A stretch of DNA of 64,000 bases from Pseudomonas mediterranea CFBP 5447 (GTDB taxonomy: Bacteria > Pseudomonadota > Gammaproteobacteria > Pseudomonadales > Pseudomonadaceae), in NCBI RefSeq assembly GCF_000774145.1, contig NZ_KN322961.1:62001-126000 (forward strand), read 5' to 3'. A program made the translations under genes and the position numbers. The notes under the pieces are model-generated. The model saw only the letters and a program-made list of their open reading frames with translations, did not search any database and was not told where the DNA came from. Position 1 is the stretch's first letter, and each line of letters opens with the position of its first letter. Below, one piece after another: positions 25,560-33,316 of the stretch.

Positions 25560-25874
25560 CTACGGGCTTGTTTCTCTTGCCTCTGCCATAACAGCGATCG
25601 CCTCGACCTCCATCACCTGAAGATCCGGGAATATCTCTGCGATCTGCTTTTTCTTGATGCCAATGAATCTGGCTACGTCGCGGATGGACGTGTAATCAAG
25701 ACCCGTCGGGCCGGATGCGCCCATTCGCCACTGGGTAGACAAAGCATTGAACAGGCGGAAGGCCGGCCAGTTATCCGGCCAGACCTCGACATCACGCACC
25801 AGGTCATCAGCGGACAGACCAAACATCAGCATCTGCGAAGGTGGTGCGCTCGGCTCGTACATGAAGCGCACCAC
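25560..25874 (-). CDS. T part of the G/GT tail assembly chaperone pair (DUF1799-like)
   Basis: 104 residues if read from GTG 25874, but it is probably made mainly as a C-terminal extension of the upstream chaperone through a -1 frameshift. The slip reads LIDVVRFMYEPS into this frame, giving a fused product of about 236 residues. It has the DUF1799 look (WPDNWPAFRLFNALSTQWRMGASGPTGLDY). GT binds the tape measure protein during tail assembly. Confidence 0.85.
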   Translation of the reverse strand: MVRFMYEPSAPPSQMLMFGLSADDLVRDVEVWPDNWPAFRLFNALSTQWRMGASGPTGLDYTSIRDVARFIGIKKKQIAEIFPDLQVMEVEAIAVMAEARETSP

Positions 25875-25879
25875 GTCGA

Positions 25880-26269
25880 TCAGTTTCCCAAGCGGGCCGG
25901 CTCGAATGCTTCCCGGTACGCCTTGAGAATCGCATCGGCTACACCGGGATAGGTCGCCACCAGTTCATAGATGGCTTCGTGGCTGAGTTGTTCATCAAAC
26001 CCCCAGCCTACAACCACATCCCGTACTTGATCGGTCTCGCGTGTAATGGAGGCATCGGTGATCTCGGCATACGTCACAGCCTCGCCCTTCTCTTTGATGA
26101 CATCGAAATCAGCCTTGTTTCGCTGAATCCATGCATCAGTCAGCTCGGCCAGTTCCTTGCGGGTGCGAGACTTGAATTCGAATTCGACCTCAGTCGCAGC
26201 ATCCCCTAAACGGGGAATGCTGACCCTTGCCGAGAACGTTGGGGCCTGTGCAATCTTGATTCCGGCCAT
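25880..26269 (-). CDS. G part of the tail assembly chaperone pair
   Basis: 129 residues between the tail tube and tape measure genes: MAGIKIAQAPTFSARVSIPRLGDAATEVEFEFKSRTRKEL, then helices. It ends ARLGN at a TTGGGAAACTGA sequence. That contains a perfect slippery heptamer directly before the stop. Most ribosomes would make this short form. Confidence 0.85.
   Translation of the reverse strand: MAGIKIAQAPTFSARVSIPRLGDAATEVEFEFKSRTRKELAELTDAWIQRNKADFDVIKEKGEAVTYAEITDASITRETDQVRDVVVGWGFDEQLSHEAIYELVATYPGVADAILKAYREAFEPARLGN
25883..25889 (-). promoter_or_regulatory. Programmed -1 ribosomal frameshift site GGGAAAC
   Basis: The codons GGA-AAC sit in a G-GGA-AAC heptamer of the X-XXY-YYZ type, immediately before the TGA of the G part. 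Slipping back one base enters the T frame in phase. Lambda uses the related GGGAAAG at the same place. Confidence 0.85.
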
Positions 26270-26272
26270 GAT

Positions 26273-26926
26273 TTACACCGTCCCGACATAGCGAGTGGGT
26301 TCGGACTGAAGCGCCAAACTCACCGTGCGGGTAAGCAGGTTGCTGCGCGACACGGCCGGCTGTTTGGAGAACGACGTGTAGGTGCCGTACAGCAGCATGT
26401 CACTGCCTGGAAGGTTCAGGCGAGCTGCCTCGACCCGTTTGCGAGCATCGGCGGCGAGCAGAACGGCATTGAAGGCTTGAGCCGGATCATCAGCGATGGT
26501 CAGCGTCATGCTGGCAGCAGCCTTGTCTGTTGGGATCTGCTTGCCCTGGTCGTTCTCCAGAAAGACCACGTCCAGATAGTTCTGATCGCCGCCGGCGAAG
26601 GCCAGGTCTGTGACCTGTGGAATCTGCACCCAGGTCATGATCTTCTTCATCGTGCCTGCGCCGCCGCCGACCGGGTAGATCTCGGTGTCGGTGGTATCGA
26701 TCCCCTCCAGGGTGATTGCGGTATCGGTAGCGGCTTTGATGCGCACAACCTTGCTGTCCAGCTTGCTCCAACCGGAGGTCAACAGGACGATATCGCCGGC
26801 GTAGAGATCGGCGTCGACGACAGTAGCGACTGCTTCTGTCGCGTTGGTGACGGCCGTGAATGCCAGCGGCGCGGCATAAGTTGCGGCGTGCTGGAAAGTG
26901 CCGCCGTTAGGAATTTTGTAGCCCAT
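26273..26926 (-). CDS. Major tail (tube) protein
   Basis: 217 residues, beta-rich, starting MGYKIPNGGTFQHAATYAAPLAF and containing MKKIMTWVQIPQVTDLAFAGGDQ. The position just upstream of the G/GT chaperones and after the tail terminator gene fits lambda gpV. The chain has a gpV-type core without an obvious Ig domain. Confidence 0.85.
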   Translation of the reverse strand: MGYKIPNGGTFQHAATYAAPLAFTAVTNATEAVATVVDADLYAGDIVLLTSGWSKLDSKVVRIKAATDTAITLEGIDTTDTEIYPVGGGAGTMKKIMTWVQIPQVTDLAFAGGDQNYLDVVFLENDQGKQIPTDKAAASMTLTIADDPAQAFNAVLLAADARKRVEAARLNLPGSDMLLYGTYTSFSKQPAVSRSNLLTRTVSLALQSEPTRYVGTV

Positions 26927-26954
26927 TGGGTGTTTCCTCTTCTCAGAAATGACA

Positions 26955-26976
26955 AAACCCGCTCAACGGCGGGTTG
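26955..26976 (-). terminator. Hairpin before the tail tube gene
   Basis: Stem AACCCGC/GCGGGTT followed by TTGTC on the minus strand; the run of T is short. Confidence 0.5.
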
Positions 26977-26996
26977 TAGGGTTGCCCAATGGGCGT

Positions 26997-27416
26997 TTAG
27001 AAAGTGTCTGCGCGGTACTGGAAGGACAGCGGCAAGGTGCTGGTCGTGTCGCCCTGGATAGGCGCTGCACTGGACATCGGTGAGCGGACGAAAACAGAGA
27101 AGCCCGCCTTCGTCAGTTCCAAATTATTCGGGTAGAGGTTCTGTATCTCTTCAGCAATCACCCCAGCCGGGCCCCGGCCCAGCCCGGCTTTTGTCACAAC
27201 GCTGACCTGGAACACACCACGGTATCCGACATGCTTGCCTTCCAGGTCCTGGCTGTCAGTGTTGGCCGGCATCAAGTACGCCCGAAGGTAGGTATCGTCA
27301 CTCGCCGGCGGCGTGAAAGCCCGGTCCTCGTAGGCTATTTGCAAAGCCGGCGCTCGAGCTGCAGCCCATGCGCCCAGCCGAGACTCGAACAGTTGCCGAA
27401 TCTTCAGATCACTCAT
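26997..27416 (-). CDS. Tail terminator protein (DUF4128/gpU-like)
   Basis: 139 residues: MSDLKIRQLFESRLGAWAAARAPALQIAYEDRAFTPP, then YLRAYLMPANTDSQDLEGKHVGYRGVFQVSVVTKAG. This is the pattern of DUF4128 proteins, which cap the tail tube at the right length. The order connector, gp10-like, terminator, tube is normal. Overlaps the preceding gene by four bases. Confidence 0.8.
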   Translation of the reverse strand: MSDLKIRQLFESRLGAWAAARAPALQIAYEDRAFTPPASDDTYLRAYLMPANTDSQDLEGKHVGYRGVFQVSVVTKAGLGRGPAGVIAEEIQNLYPNNLELTKAGFSVFVRSPMSSAAPIQGDTTSTLPLSFQYRADTF

Positions 27417-27988
27417 TCGGGTAGCTCCGTAATGGCGCGGTTCACAAACGCCTGAAATTCCGTCACCGAAATCCGAACCATGCCCGCGGGGGCCTGGGTG
27501 GACCAGCCCTCATACTCGAGACGGTGACCGTAGGGCAGGTTGTTGATCAGCCAGATACTGCCGACTCCGAGGCTGAAGGTTTGAATGGTTGCAGTGCCCT
27601 GTCTTTTGGACAGAGAGCCGCTAGGGTCGATTTGCTCAAGAGTGCCCTCCTTGGCGGTTTCGAAAGACACCTGCCAGTTGCCACGGAACCGTCCGCCCAC
27701 ATAATTTTTGCCCGTGGACAGATCCATGCCGTCCTTGATCAGTCGTCCGGGTTTGACCCGGCCATTCGTGGCTAGGTTTTCGGTATTGGCCCTGATCGCC
27801 GCGTTGAGCCGGCTCACCTCGTTGTTGTATTGCACGGCCACGGCGTTCGAGGCCCATAGCTCAGGGTTACCGACCGGTGACCGATCAACCACGGCAGCCA
27901 GCAGGTCGATGGAAACCTTCTTGACCACCTGCTCTGCATTCCCTTTGGCCTTTTCTACGAACTCCTTGAGGTCGAGGCTGAAGCTCAT
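27413..27988 (-). CDS. HK97 gp10-like / lambda gpZ-like tail completion protein
   Basis: 191 residues starting MSFSLDLKEFVEKAKGNAEQVVKKVSIDLLAAVVDRSPVGNPELW. The phrase RSPVGNP...YVGGRFRGNWQVS and the closing LPYGHRLEYEGWSTQAPAGMVRISVTEF are characteristic of the gp10 family at the head-tail joint. It overlaps its neighbours on both sides. Confidence 0.82.
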   Translation of the reverse strand: MSFSLDLKEFVEKAKGNAEQVVKKVSIDLLAAVVDRSPVGNPELWASNAVAVQYNNEVSRLNAAIRANTENLATNGRVKPGRLIKDGMDLSTGKNYVGGRFRGNWQVSFETAKEGTLEQIDPSGSLSKRQGTATIQTFSLGVGSIWLINNLPYGHRLEYEGWSTQAPAGMVRISVTEFQAFVNRAITELPE

Positions 27989-28377
27989 TTGCGGGCCTGC
28001 ACGTAGAAGCCGACTGCCAGACCGGCATAGTCCATCGGGTCGACGCTGTTGATGGTGTAAGTCTCACCGTCGAACAGGACGATGTCTTGAGTCGTCGGCC
28101 TCGGCATATCGTCTCCGTTCAGCAACACCGGGGAAATCATTATCTTGAAGTCGCCGTGCTTGATCAGGGTGCCGTCGATATCCTTCAGTGCGTAGCTTTC
28201 CCTGAAACCAGATCCTTCGTAGTCGATGGTCGCCCCGCCAGTGCTTCCCGAAGTCTCAGGGTCGTATTCGCCTTCCGTGGTGCGGCGCAGGATGAGCTCC
28301 AACCCCTTGCCGCCCCTAGATCGGGGAGCAAGGTTTCTCGCGACAGTAGCCTTGGCGCGATCATAAATATCAGGCAT
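27985..28377 (-). CDS. Neck (head-tail connector) protein
   Basis: 130 residues from MPDIYDRAKATVARNLAPRSRGGKGLELILRRTTEGEYDPETS, behind a GAGG site. The beta-rich C-terminus (VLFDGETYTINSVDPMDYAG) resembles gp16/FII-type stoppers. The assignment rests partly on position. Confidence 0.7.
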   Translation of the reverse strand: MPDIYDRAKATVARNLAPRSRGGKGLELILRRTTEGEYDPETSGSTGGATIDYEGSGFRESYALKDIDGTLIKHGDFKIMISPVLLNGDDMPRPTTQDIVLFDGETYTINSVDPMDYAGLAVGFYVQARK

Positions 28378-28413
28378 AAAAGAACCTCGACAGGTGAAAC
28401 ATAGGGCCAAGGA

Positions 28414-28719
28414 ATGAGGACAACTGATCAGCACATCGAGGCAATCGGAAAGGCTATAGCCAGATTGGTTGAGGCCGTGGTCGAAGACGCAGATTTGTGG
28501 TCACCCAGCCTTGGGCTGCGAGACGCTTTGCACGCGCCTTTTCAAGGCACTACCGCTTCAGCCTTCGGCGCTGCTTTCGTATCCCGCTACGTCAAACCCG
28601 GCGAGTTCCCAAACGACAACTCCTGGCAGGCTATCGAGAGGCTGCTGGAGGAGCTGGAGACCGGTGGACATATGCTGGCATTTTGCGAGCAACACCTTGT
28701 TCGCGATCTGGGCCTTTAG
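28414..28719 (+). CDS. Reverse-strand accessory gene inside the head-tail operon
   Basis: 101 residues on the strand opposite to all surrounding head and tail genes. It fills the whole 340-base gap between the two connector genes. The protein (MRTTDQHIEAIGKAIARLVEAVVEDADLWSP...ELETGGHMLAFCEQHLVRDLGL) is helical and acidic. The site before the ATG is only AAGG. It behaves as a moron. No family recognised. Confidence 0.6.
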   Translation: MRTTDQHIEAIGKAIARLVEAVVEDADLWSPSLGLRDALHAPFQGTTASAFGAAFVSRYVKPGEFPNDNSWQAIERLLEELETGGHMLAFCEQHLVRDLGL

Positions 28720-29210
28720 CTACGCAGCAGAGCAACCTGACTCGATGACTCCAAAAAGCCGGTGAACTGCGCATATGACTGCCGGCTTGCGGCCGGCTTG
28801 CTTACATTCGCGCTCGCTACGGCGAAAGTGGTACTGATCGGTCCTACGGTCTCCGAGACGATTGCCCCAGTCTTCGTGTTTGGATCGACCAAATCATCGG
28901 CATGAATCTCGGTTGCCAGCGCAAGCTGACCTGCCTTGATCTGTGCCGGAATCTCGTCGGAGGGAGCGATCCACTGCCCCCGTTTAACGCGTGCCCTGGG
29001 CCAGGCAAGAGCCTGATGCGGACTCACCTCGTAGCCTTTCCAGGGCATGGAACTCATTTCCAACGCTGCCCGGCGCAGTAGCTCCTCCTGCGCGACTTCA
29101 TCCACTGGTACGGTCTTGCCGAAGTTCGCGGCATAGGTGACCAGTTCGGCTGCGGTCGCAAAGCTGTCAGCACCTGGCACCACTTGGCCTGTCTCGATCA
29201 CCAATGCCAT
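28716..29210 (-). CDS. Head-tail connector of the DnaT_2 (DnaT-like) family
   Basis: 164 residues starting MALVIETGQVVPGADSFATAAELVTYAANFGKTVP, with RRAALEMSSMPWKGYEVSPHQALAWPR. This matches the family often labelled putative DnaT-like ssDNA-binding protein. Its steady place in head-tail modules suggests a neck adaptor instead. GGAG precedes the ATG. Confidence 0.75.
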   Translation of the reverse strand: MALVIETGQVVPGADSFATAAELVTYAANFGKTVPVDEVAQEELLRRAALEMSSMPWKGYEVSPHQALAWPRARVKRGQWIAPSDEIPAQIKAGQLALATEIHADDLVDPNTKTGAIVSETVGPISTTFAVASANVSKPAASRQSYAQFTGFLESSSQVALLRS

Positions 29211-29214
29211 AGCG

Positions 29215-29613
29215 TTACTCCGCTTCGTCCAGCAATTTCTGCAGATCCGGTTTGGAGGCGCTTGCCAAGTAAGCAATGCCCTTAGCATCCAGCGCTGCCT
29301 TCAGATCATCGACCTTCAGGCCATCAGAGGGCTTCTTCGCTGACTCCTTGACCCGCTCCCGCACCAACGATTCGTCGCCGTCAGTGAACAGCTCACCGAA
29401 ATGAGTGCGCATGTGCTTTACCACGTACTCGGGATTGGTGTGATCGCCCGGAAGTGCAGACAAGGCGGAATCCAACTCCTCGCGTGTAGGGGAGATGGTT
29501 TCGATCTGGGCGCCCGTGGGTTGGAACCGGGAGTCAATGATCCGCAGGCCCTGGCCGCGCAGTTCGGCTTTCCGCTCCGGCAGCACCGGATGCGGCTCGT
29601 AATGAATTTCCAT
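29215..29613 (-). CDS. Head accessory protein with a C-terminal SAP/HeH-like motif
   Basis: 132 residues from the ATG behind AGGAGATCATC. The N-terminal half (MEIHYEPHPVLPERKAELRGQGLRIIDSRFQPTGAQIETI) has no known fold. The end (LKVDDLKAALDAKGIAYLASASKPDLQKLLDEAE) reads as a helix-extension-helix motif, found in SAP/Rho-N domains that touch nucleic acid. Position behind the capsid gene suggests a role like lambda FI or a stabilising protein. Confidence 0.65.
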   Translation of the reverse strand: MEIHYEPHPVLPERKAELRGQGLRIIDSRFQPTGAQIETISPTREELDSALSALPGDHTNPEYVVKHMRTHFGELFTDGDESLVRERVKESAKKPSDGLKVDDLKAALDAKGIAYLASASKPDLQKLLDEAE

Positions 29614-29663
29614 GATGATCTCCTGAGGAAAGAGGCGACCCAGCAGGGCCGCCAATATCGGCT

Positions 29664-30644
29664 TTAGGCCTGGCCGATCGCCATAACACCAGCAGTGTGC
29701 TTGATGCTGGTAGCAACCTTGTCCCAGTTGGCACCAGTACCCAGCGCGGCGTCAGACGGAGAAGCACCGCCGTTGGCGATATCCCAGGCGTAGCCGCGCA
29801 GTCCCACGCCGAAGCTGTAGTCGATCTGCAGCGTGGTTTCGATGCGGTCCTTCCCGTTGCTGGTATCGATGTTCGAGATCAAGTCCCGGGCATCGTGGAC
29901 AGTAGCTGCGCCCTGAGTGAGTGACAGCACACGGCGTTTGGCAGGAGCCGCAGGGGTGGTCGTTGCGGCGCTGTAGAGTGCCGGGGCATCAGTAACGACG
30001 ATCAGGCGACCCAGGATGTCCACCACCTGCACACTACCAGCCAGAAACAGGCGCTCGGCGTTGGCGAGGTTCTGGCCGATGAAGCCGTGGAACTGCGCAC
30101 CATCCATGACCTGGGCGATCAGTTGGCTGGAGCTATCGCCGAACAGGGCGTGACTGTCGTTGACCGAGATGTAATCCAGCTTTTTCGAGCCGGATACGTC
30201 CACAACTGCCGCGGCACCTTGATTACCGATGGCTGCTGCCAGAGAGGCGATAGCGGTATTGAGCTGGTCCTGCAGCAGCGACTCAGCAAAGAAGCGGGAA
30301 GCCACTTCAACGCCTTCAGCAGTCGGCTTGCGCAGCCAGGTCATTTGCGATGGCTCATAGCGTACCGGACCAAAACCGCCTGCAACTTTCACCGTGTTGT
30401 GGCTGAGTTGGGTGAGATCAACCGAAGCGACGGCGCCATTCGCACTGTTGCGGTTAACACGACGGCGCGCACCGGCCAGGCTGGCGTAGAAGCTGGTTTG
30501 CAGGAAATCGCCACTGAAACCTTCAGTGGTCAGCAAAATAGCGCCGCCGCTCGCAGCATTGAAGCGATCCACCATCTGCGCCAGCGTCTCGATAGTCGCG
30601 GGCATGAAGTAGGTGTTGAACACCTCCATATCGGAAAGTGCCAT
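29664..30644 (-). CDS. Major capsid protein
   Basis: 326 residues between scaffold and connector genes. It starts MALSDMEVFNTYFMPATIETLAQMVDRFNAASGGAILL and contains VDLTQLSHNTVKVAGGFGPVRYEPSQMTWL and a HALFGDSSSQLIAQVMDGAQFHGFIG core, the look of non-HK97-cleaved phage coat proteins in this phage group. A strong site (AAAAGGGG) precedes it. No maturation protease gene is nearby. Confidence 0.88.
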   Translation of the reverse strand: MALSDMEVFNTYFMPATIETLAQMVDRFNAASGGAILLTTEGFSGDFLQTSFYASLAGARRRVNRNSANGAVASVDLTQLSHNTVKVAGGFGPVRYEPSQMTWLRKPTAEGVEVASRFFAESLLQDQLNTAIASLAAAIGNQGAAAVVDVSGSKKLDYISVNDSHALFGDSSSQLIAQVMDGAQFHGFIGQNLANAERLFLAGSVQVVDILGRLIVVTDAPALYSAATTTPAAPAKRRVLSLTQGAATVHDARDLISNIDTSNGKDRIETTLQIDYSFGVGLRGYAWDIANGGASPSDAALGTGANWDKVATSIKHTAGVMAIGQA

Positions 30645-30752
30645 GTGGTATTACCCCTTTTTTGGTATTGCCCGGACGGGCGGATTTTAAGGAAAGTCGG
30701 GGTATCCACCCCATAGCGCCGCACCCCATCCGGGATTACAGCCTTCCTCCGA

Positions 30753-31538
30753 TCAGCCGTTGGACAGATCGGGAAATTGCGAGCTGATCGCGGCAAGACG
30801 CTCTTCACGCGACCCGCCGAAATTGCCTTGAGTTTTGCCAGGTACAACCTTGTTGCCGTTCTGGCCTGCGCCGCTGCCCGACTGATTATTCCCCTTCAAG
30901 ATTTGATCCTTATAGGGGTACTGATCGACCAAGGTTTCCAGAGCTTCATCGAAGTCGGCCAGTTCTCCAGCGCGGGAGCGGCTGTAAATTTTGTTGCCGG
31001 CTTGGTCGTAGGCCACGACCTTGCCGTCCTCGAATTTGAAGGATTGGCCGAAACGGGCCTGGACCAGGTCTGCTGGAATGGAAAACTTCTCACCGATCAA
31101 CTTGGAGCGATTGAAGTTGCCGCCGATGACCTCTCCATAGAGTTGGCTCTGCACCTTCTCCAGATCGGCGGTGAGGGCCTTCTCACGCTCAGTCGAAGCC
31201 TTTGCTGCAGCAGCTACCTGCTCTTCCGCCGCTCGCTTGGCGGCCGCCTTGATCTCTTCAACCTTGCCGACGGTAACCAGATCGCCGTCTTTCAGATTCT
31301 TCACCGTTTCCAGGGCCTTGAGTGCTGCCGCTGCATCCTCGATACCTTCGAAAGACTTGGCGCGTGCCTCGGCCTGCTCCTTCGCCTCGCGGTGGCCCTG
31401 AGCTTCTCGGTTCAGCGCAGAAATCTTGCTGACGGCGGATTGCGCATCGAAGGGCGCTTCTTTGCCATCATCGTAGACGTAGACCGGCTGGCCGTTCTGT
31501 ACAACCACGTTGCCGTTTTCGTCGAGTTTGAGTTTCAT
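30753..31538 (-). CDS. Capsid scaffolding-like protein
   Basis: 261 residues from MKLKLDENGNVVVQNGQPVYVYDDGKE. The middle is a long Ala/Glu/Lys coiled coil (about 30-130) and the end a Gln/Gly-rich tail (NQSGSGAGQNGNKVVPGKTQGNFGGSREERL). This layout, just upstream of the coat gene, is typical of scaffolding proteins. Confidence 0.8.
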   Translation of the reverse strand: MKLKLDENGNVVVQNGQPVYVYDDGKEAPFDAQSAVSKISALNREAQGHREAKEQAEARAKSFEGIEDAAAALKALETVKNLKDGDLVTVGKVEEIKAAAKRAAEEQVAAAAKASTEREKALTADLEKVQSQLYGEVIGGNFNRSKLIGEKFSIPADLVQARFGQSFKFEDGKVVAYDQAGNKIYSRSRAGELADFDEALETLVDQYPYKDQILKGNNQSGSGAGQNGNKVVPGKTQGNFGGSREERLAAISSQFPDLSNG

Positions 31539-31615
31539 CTGTATGTCTCCGGGCATCCGCCCATTTGGTAGGCCATCCGGCCCGGTGCGGCGCTATCCAT
31601 CCGGAATCGCGCCCA

Positions 31616-31643
31616 TAAAAAAGCCCCGGCGGATGCCAGGGCT
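31616..31643 (-). terminator. Hairpin with T tract downstream of the 82-residue gene
   Basis: Stem AAGCCC...GGGCTT with a six-T tail on the minus strand, between a small accessory gene and the scaffold gene. Confidence 0.7.
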
Positions 31644-31666
31644 TGATGTAATTAAAAACGTGAAGG

Positions 31667-31915
31667 CTAGTTGTGAACGGTAGCCATGATTTTGTAGCCG
31701 CCGTCTGGGTACCCATCGGACCTTACGGTTCGCTTGGGAAAGCGGGCTTTCAACCATGCCACGAATTGGTCGCGAATCTCTGATCCCACAGATATCTGCT
31801 CAGGCTTATCCAACACAAAGGAAAATGTCTGAACCGCTTTATTTGGTTCTCGCTCCTCTCTGTCTTCAACTGCCTGCTTCAACACTTCAAGCGTGGAGCT
31901 AATAACGTCAGACAT
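31667..31915 (-). CDS. Small hypothetical protein in the head operon
   Basis: 82 residues, start supported by GGAGGTGGCG. The end reads DQFVAWLKARFPKRTVRSDGYPDGGYKIMATVHN. It has its own downstream hairpin, so it may be an inserted cassette. No function recognised. Confidence 0.6.
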   Translation of the reverse strand: MSDVISSTLEVLKQAVEDREEREPNKAVQTFSFVLDKPEQISVGSEIRDQFVAWLKARFPKRTVRSDGYPDGGYKIMATVHN

Positions 31916-31955
31916 CGCCACCTCCATATCAAGGGGATGGACTCTAAGGCTCAAG

Positions 31956-32207
31956 TCAGCTCAAGACAACCCTCTCGCCTTGGAGCAGGCAACCAACGCA
32001 TATCAGGGTCTTCGTCCCCCCAGCAGGCTTGCCGCTCTTGATCATTACGCCAATCTTCGTTTCGATCACCTCTCGCCCTCCGCATCGATGACACTGAAGC
32101 ATCTCCGCCGGCTTTGGCATGGCTCGCACGCGCTTGCGTACCTGCTCCGCCGGAGTGTCCGGGGCTGGCGTGCCTTGGATGAGGTGAAGGCGGGGTTTCT
32201 CGGTCAT
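31956..32207 (-). CDS. Small protein with two CxxC pairs (zinc-ribbon-like)
   Basis: 83 residues. It holds CHRCGG and CVGC, spaced about 30 residues, as in a zinc ribbon. Its ATG overlaps the stop of the head morphogenesis gene (ATGA), which supports this frame over the longer frame that overlaps it. Possibly a head or DNA-binding accessory protein. Confidence 0.65.
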   Translation of the reverse strand: MTEKPRLHLIQGTPAPDTPAEQVRKRVRAMPKPAEMLQCHRCGGREVIETKIGVMIKSGKPAGGTKTLICVGCLLQGERVVLS

Positions 32208-33316
32208 GCTGCCATCTTAGCGAATGTCGCTGCGTCCCGCTCACGCAACTGCTCCAAAGTGAGGAACGTACCATTCGGGGAGTAGAACTCTTCGAGCTTC
32301 ATGCCGTCGCGCATCATCTTGGCCCGGACAGGGCCCAGCACCTGCTCCTGGCGTTCCGCCGACTGTCGGCCCAGCCATTCGGCATAGGTCGTATCTGCCG
32401 GCACCTGGCCGTCCATACTGGCCCGCTGCTGCTGTGTCATCTCATCTACCGGAATGCCAAGTTCACGCCAGGACCTGGTCCGCGGCGTTGAGGTCGACCT
32501 GCAGTTGAAGTGAATCCGGCCAGGCCCTTCGAGCCAGGGCACCTTGTGACCAATTGGGCGATGGGTGCCAACCTCGTAGGGAAGCTTGTCCCGGATGCGG
32601 CAGTCCTTGGAGGTTTTGGTATCCAGGGTGCTGGTCCAATCCTCCGACGCGATCAGATCGCTGTTTGCAGCGTTGAAGTTCTCCCGGGCCACGGCCGCGG
32701 TATGGCTGACTGCCGTGCGCACGATTGAAGCCAGGTCCTGCCGTGGACGCTCCAAGAAGCCATCGGCGTAGTTGTTCGCCCTGCTGCCCCGGATACTGCG
32801 CACGATCTGGTCAGTGGTCTTGCCCTCCAGATAACCGATGCGGACTGCATTGCGAATCTTCGCCATCCGGCCCGCTGCAATCTCCTTGCCCCAGTTGCGC
32901 AGCAAACGTCCCTGAAAGGGCCTCGCCATAGCGGCCGCATAGATTTGCTCCGCACCGATGCTGACGATTGGGAAGCGGACCAGAACCGGCTCAGGCACCG
33001 TCGCCTTGAACAGATCCTGCTGCCAATCCATTTCGTATCCGGCGAAACCCTTCAGCTCGGTTTCGAGCAGCTCCATGACCTGGGCATACGCAGCCTCGTT
33101 GACCGCACGGACCTCATCCAGCAGCCCTTCCAGGCGCTCCACCGTGAACGACTCGGCCGGCATTCGCTCCAGGGCTTCGGCCAGTGCGGCCGTCAGGCTG
33201 GCATCGGACCGATTCAGCAAAGCGATGATGCGGCGCACTACGCCCAGCTTGTACTTGTCGAGGTCTACGGCGTGCGCCAGGCCCTCGTCCCGCAGTGTCT
33301 CGTTGACCGTTGCCAT
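32204..33316 (-). CDS. Phage head morphogenesis protein (SPP1 gp7 / Mu gpF-like)
   Basis: 370 residues. The N-terminal half is helical (TPEPVLVRFPIVS region near 110). The C-terminal domain has the family pattern RTAVSHTAAVARENFNAANSD, DWTSTLDTKTSKDCRIRD, and HFNCRSTSTP (conserved Cys and His). It follows the portal gene and is a minor head protein that works with it. Confidence 0.88.
   Translation of the reverse strand: MATVNETLRDEGLAHAVDLDKYKLGVVRRIIALLNRSDASLTAALAEALERMPAESFTVERLEGLLDEVRAVNEAAYAQVMELLETELKGFAGYEMDWQQDLFKATVPEPVLVRFPIVSIGAEQIYAAAMARPFQGRLLRNWGKEIAAGRMAKIRNAVRIGYLEGKTTDQIVRSIRGSRANNYADGFLERPRQDLASIVRTAVSHTAAVARENFNAANSDLIASEDWTSTLDTKTSKDCRIRDKLPYEVGTHRPIGHKVPWLEGPGRIHFNCRSTSTPRTRSWRELGIPVDEMTQQQRASMDGQVPADTTYAEWLGRQSAERQEQVLGPVRAKMMRDGMKLEEFYSPNGTFLTLEQLRERDAATFAKMAA

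Noticed and set aside
25560-25874. T gene as an independent, separately started gene only
   Set aside because: The slippery heptamer in phase directly before the G stop explains the frame better; the GTG start has no clear site.
31951-32274. 107-residue frame overlapping the zinc-ribbon-like gene
   Set aside because: The frame at 31956 has the ATGA junction and the CxxC pairs; the alternative is unsupported.
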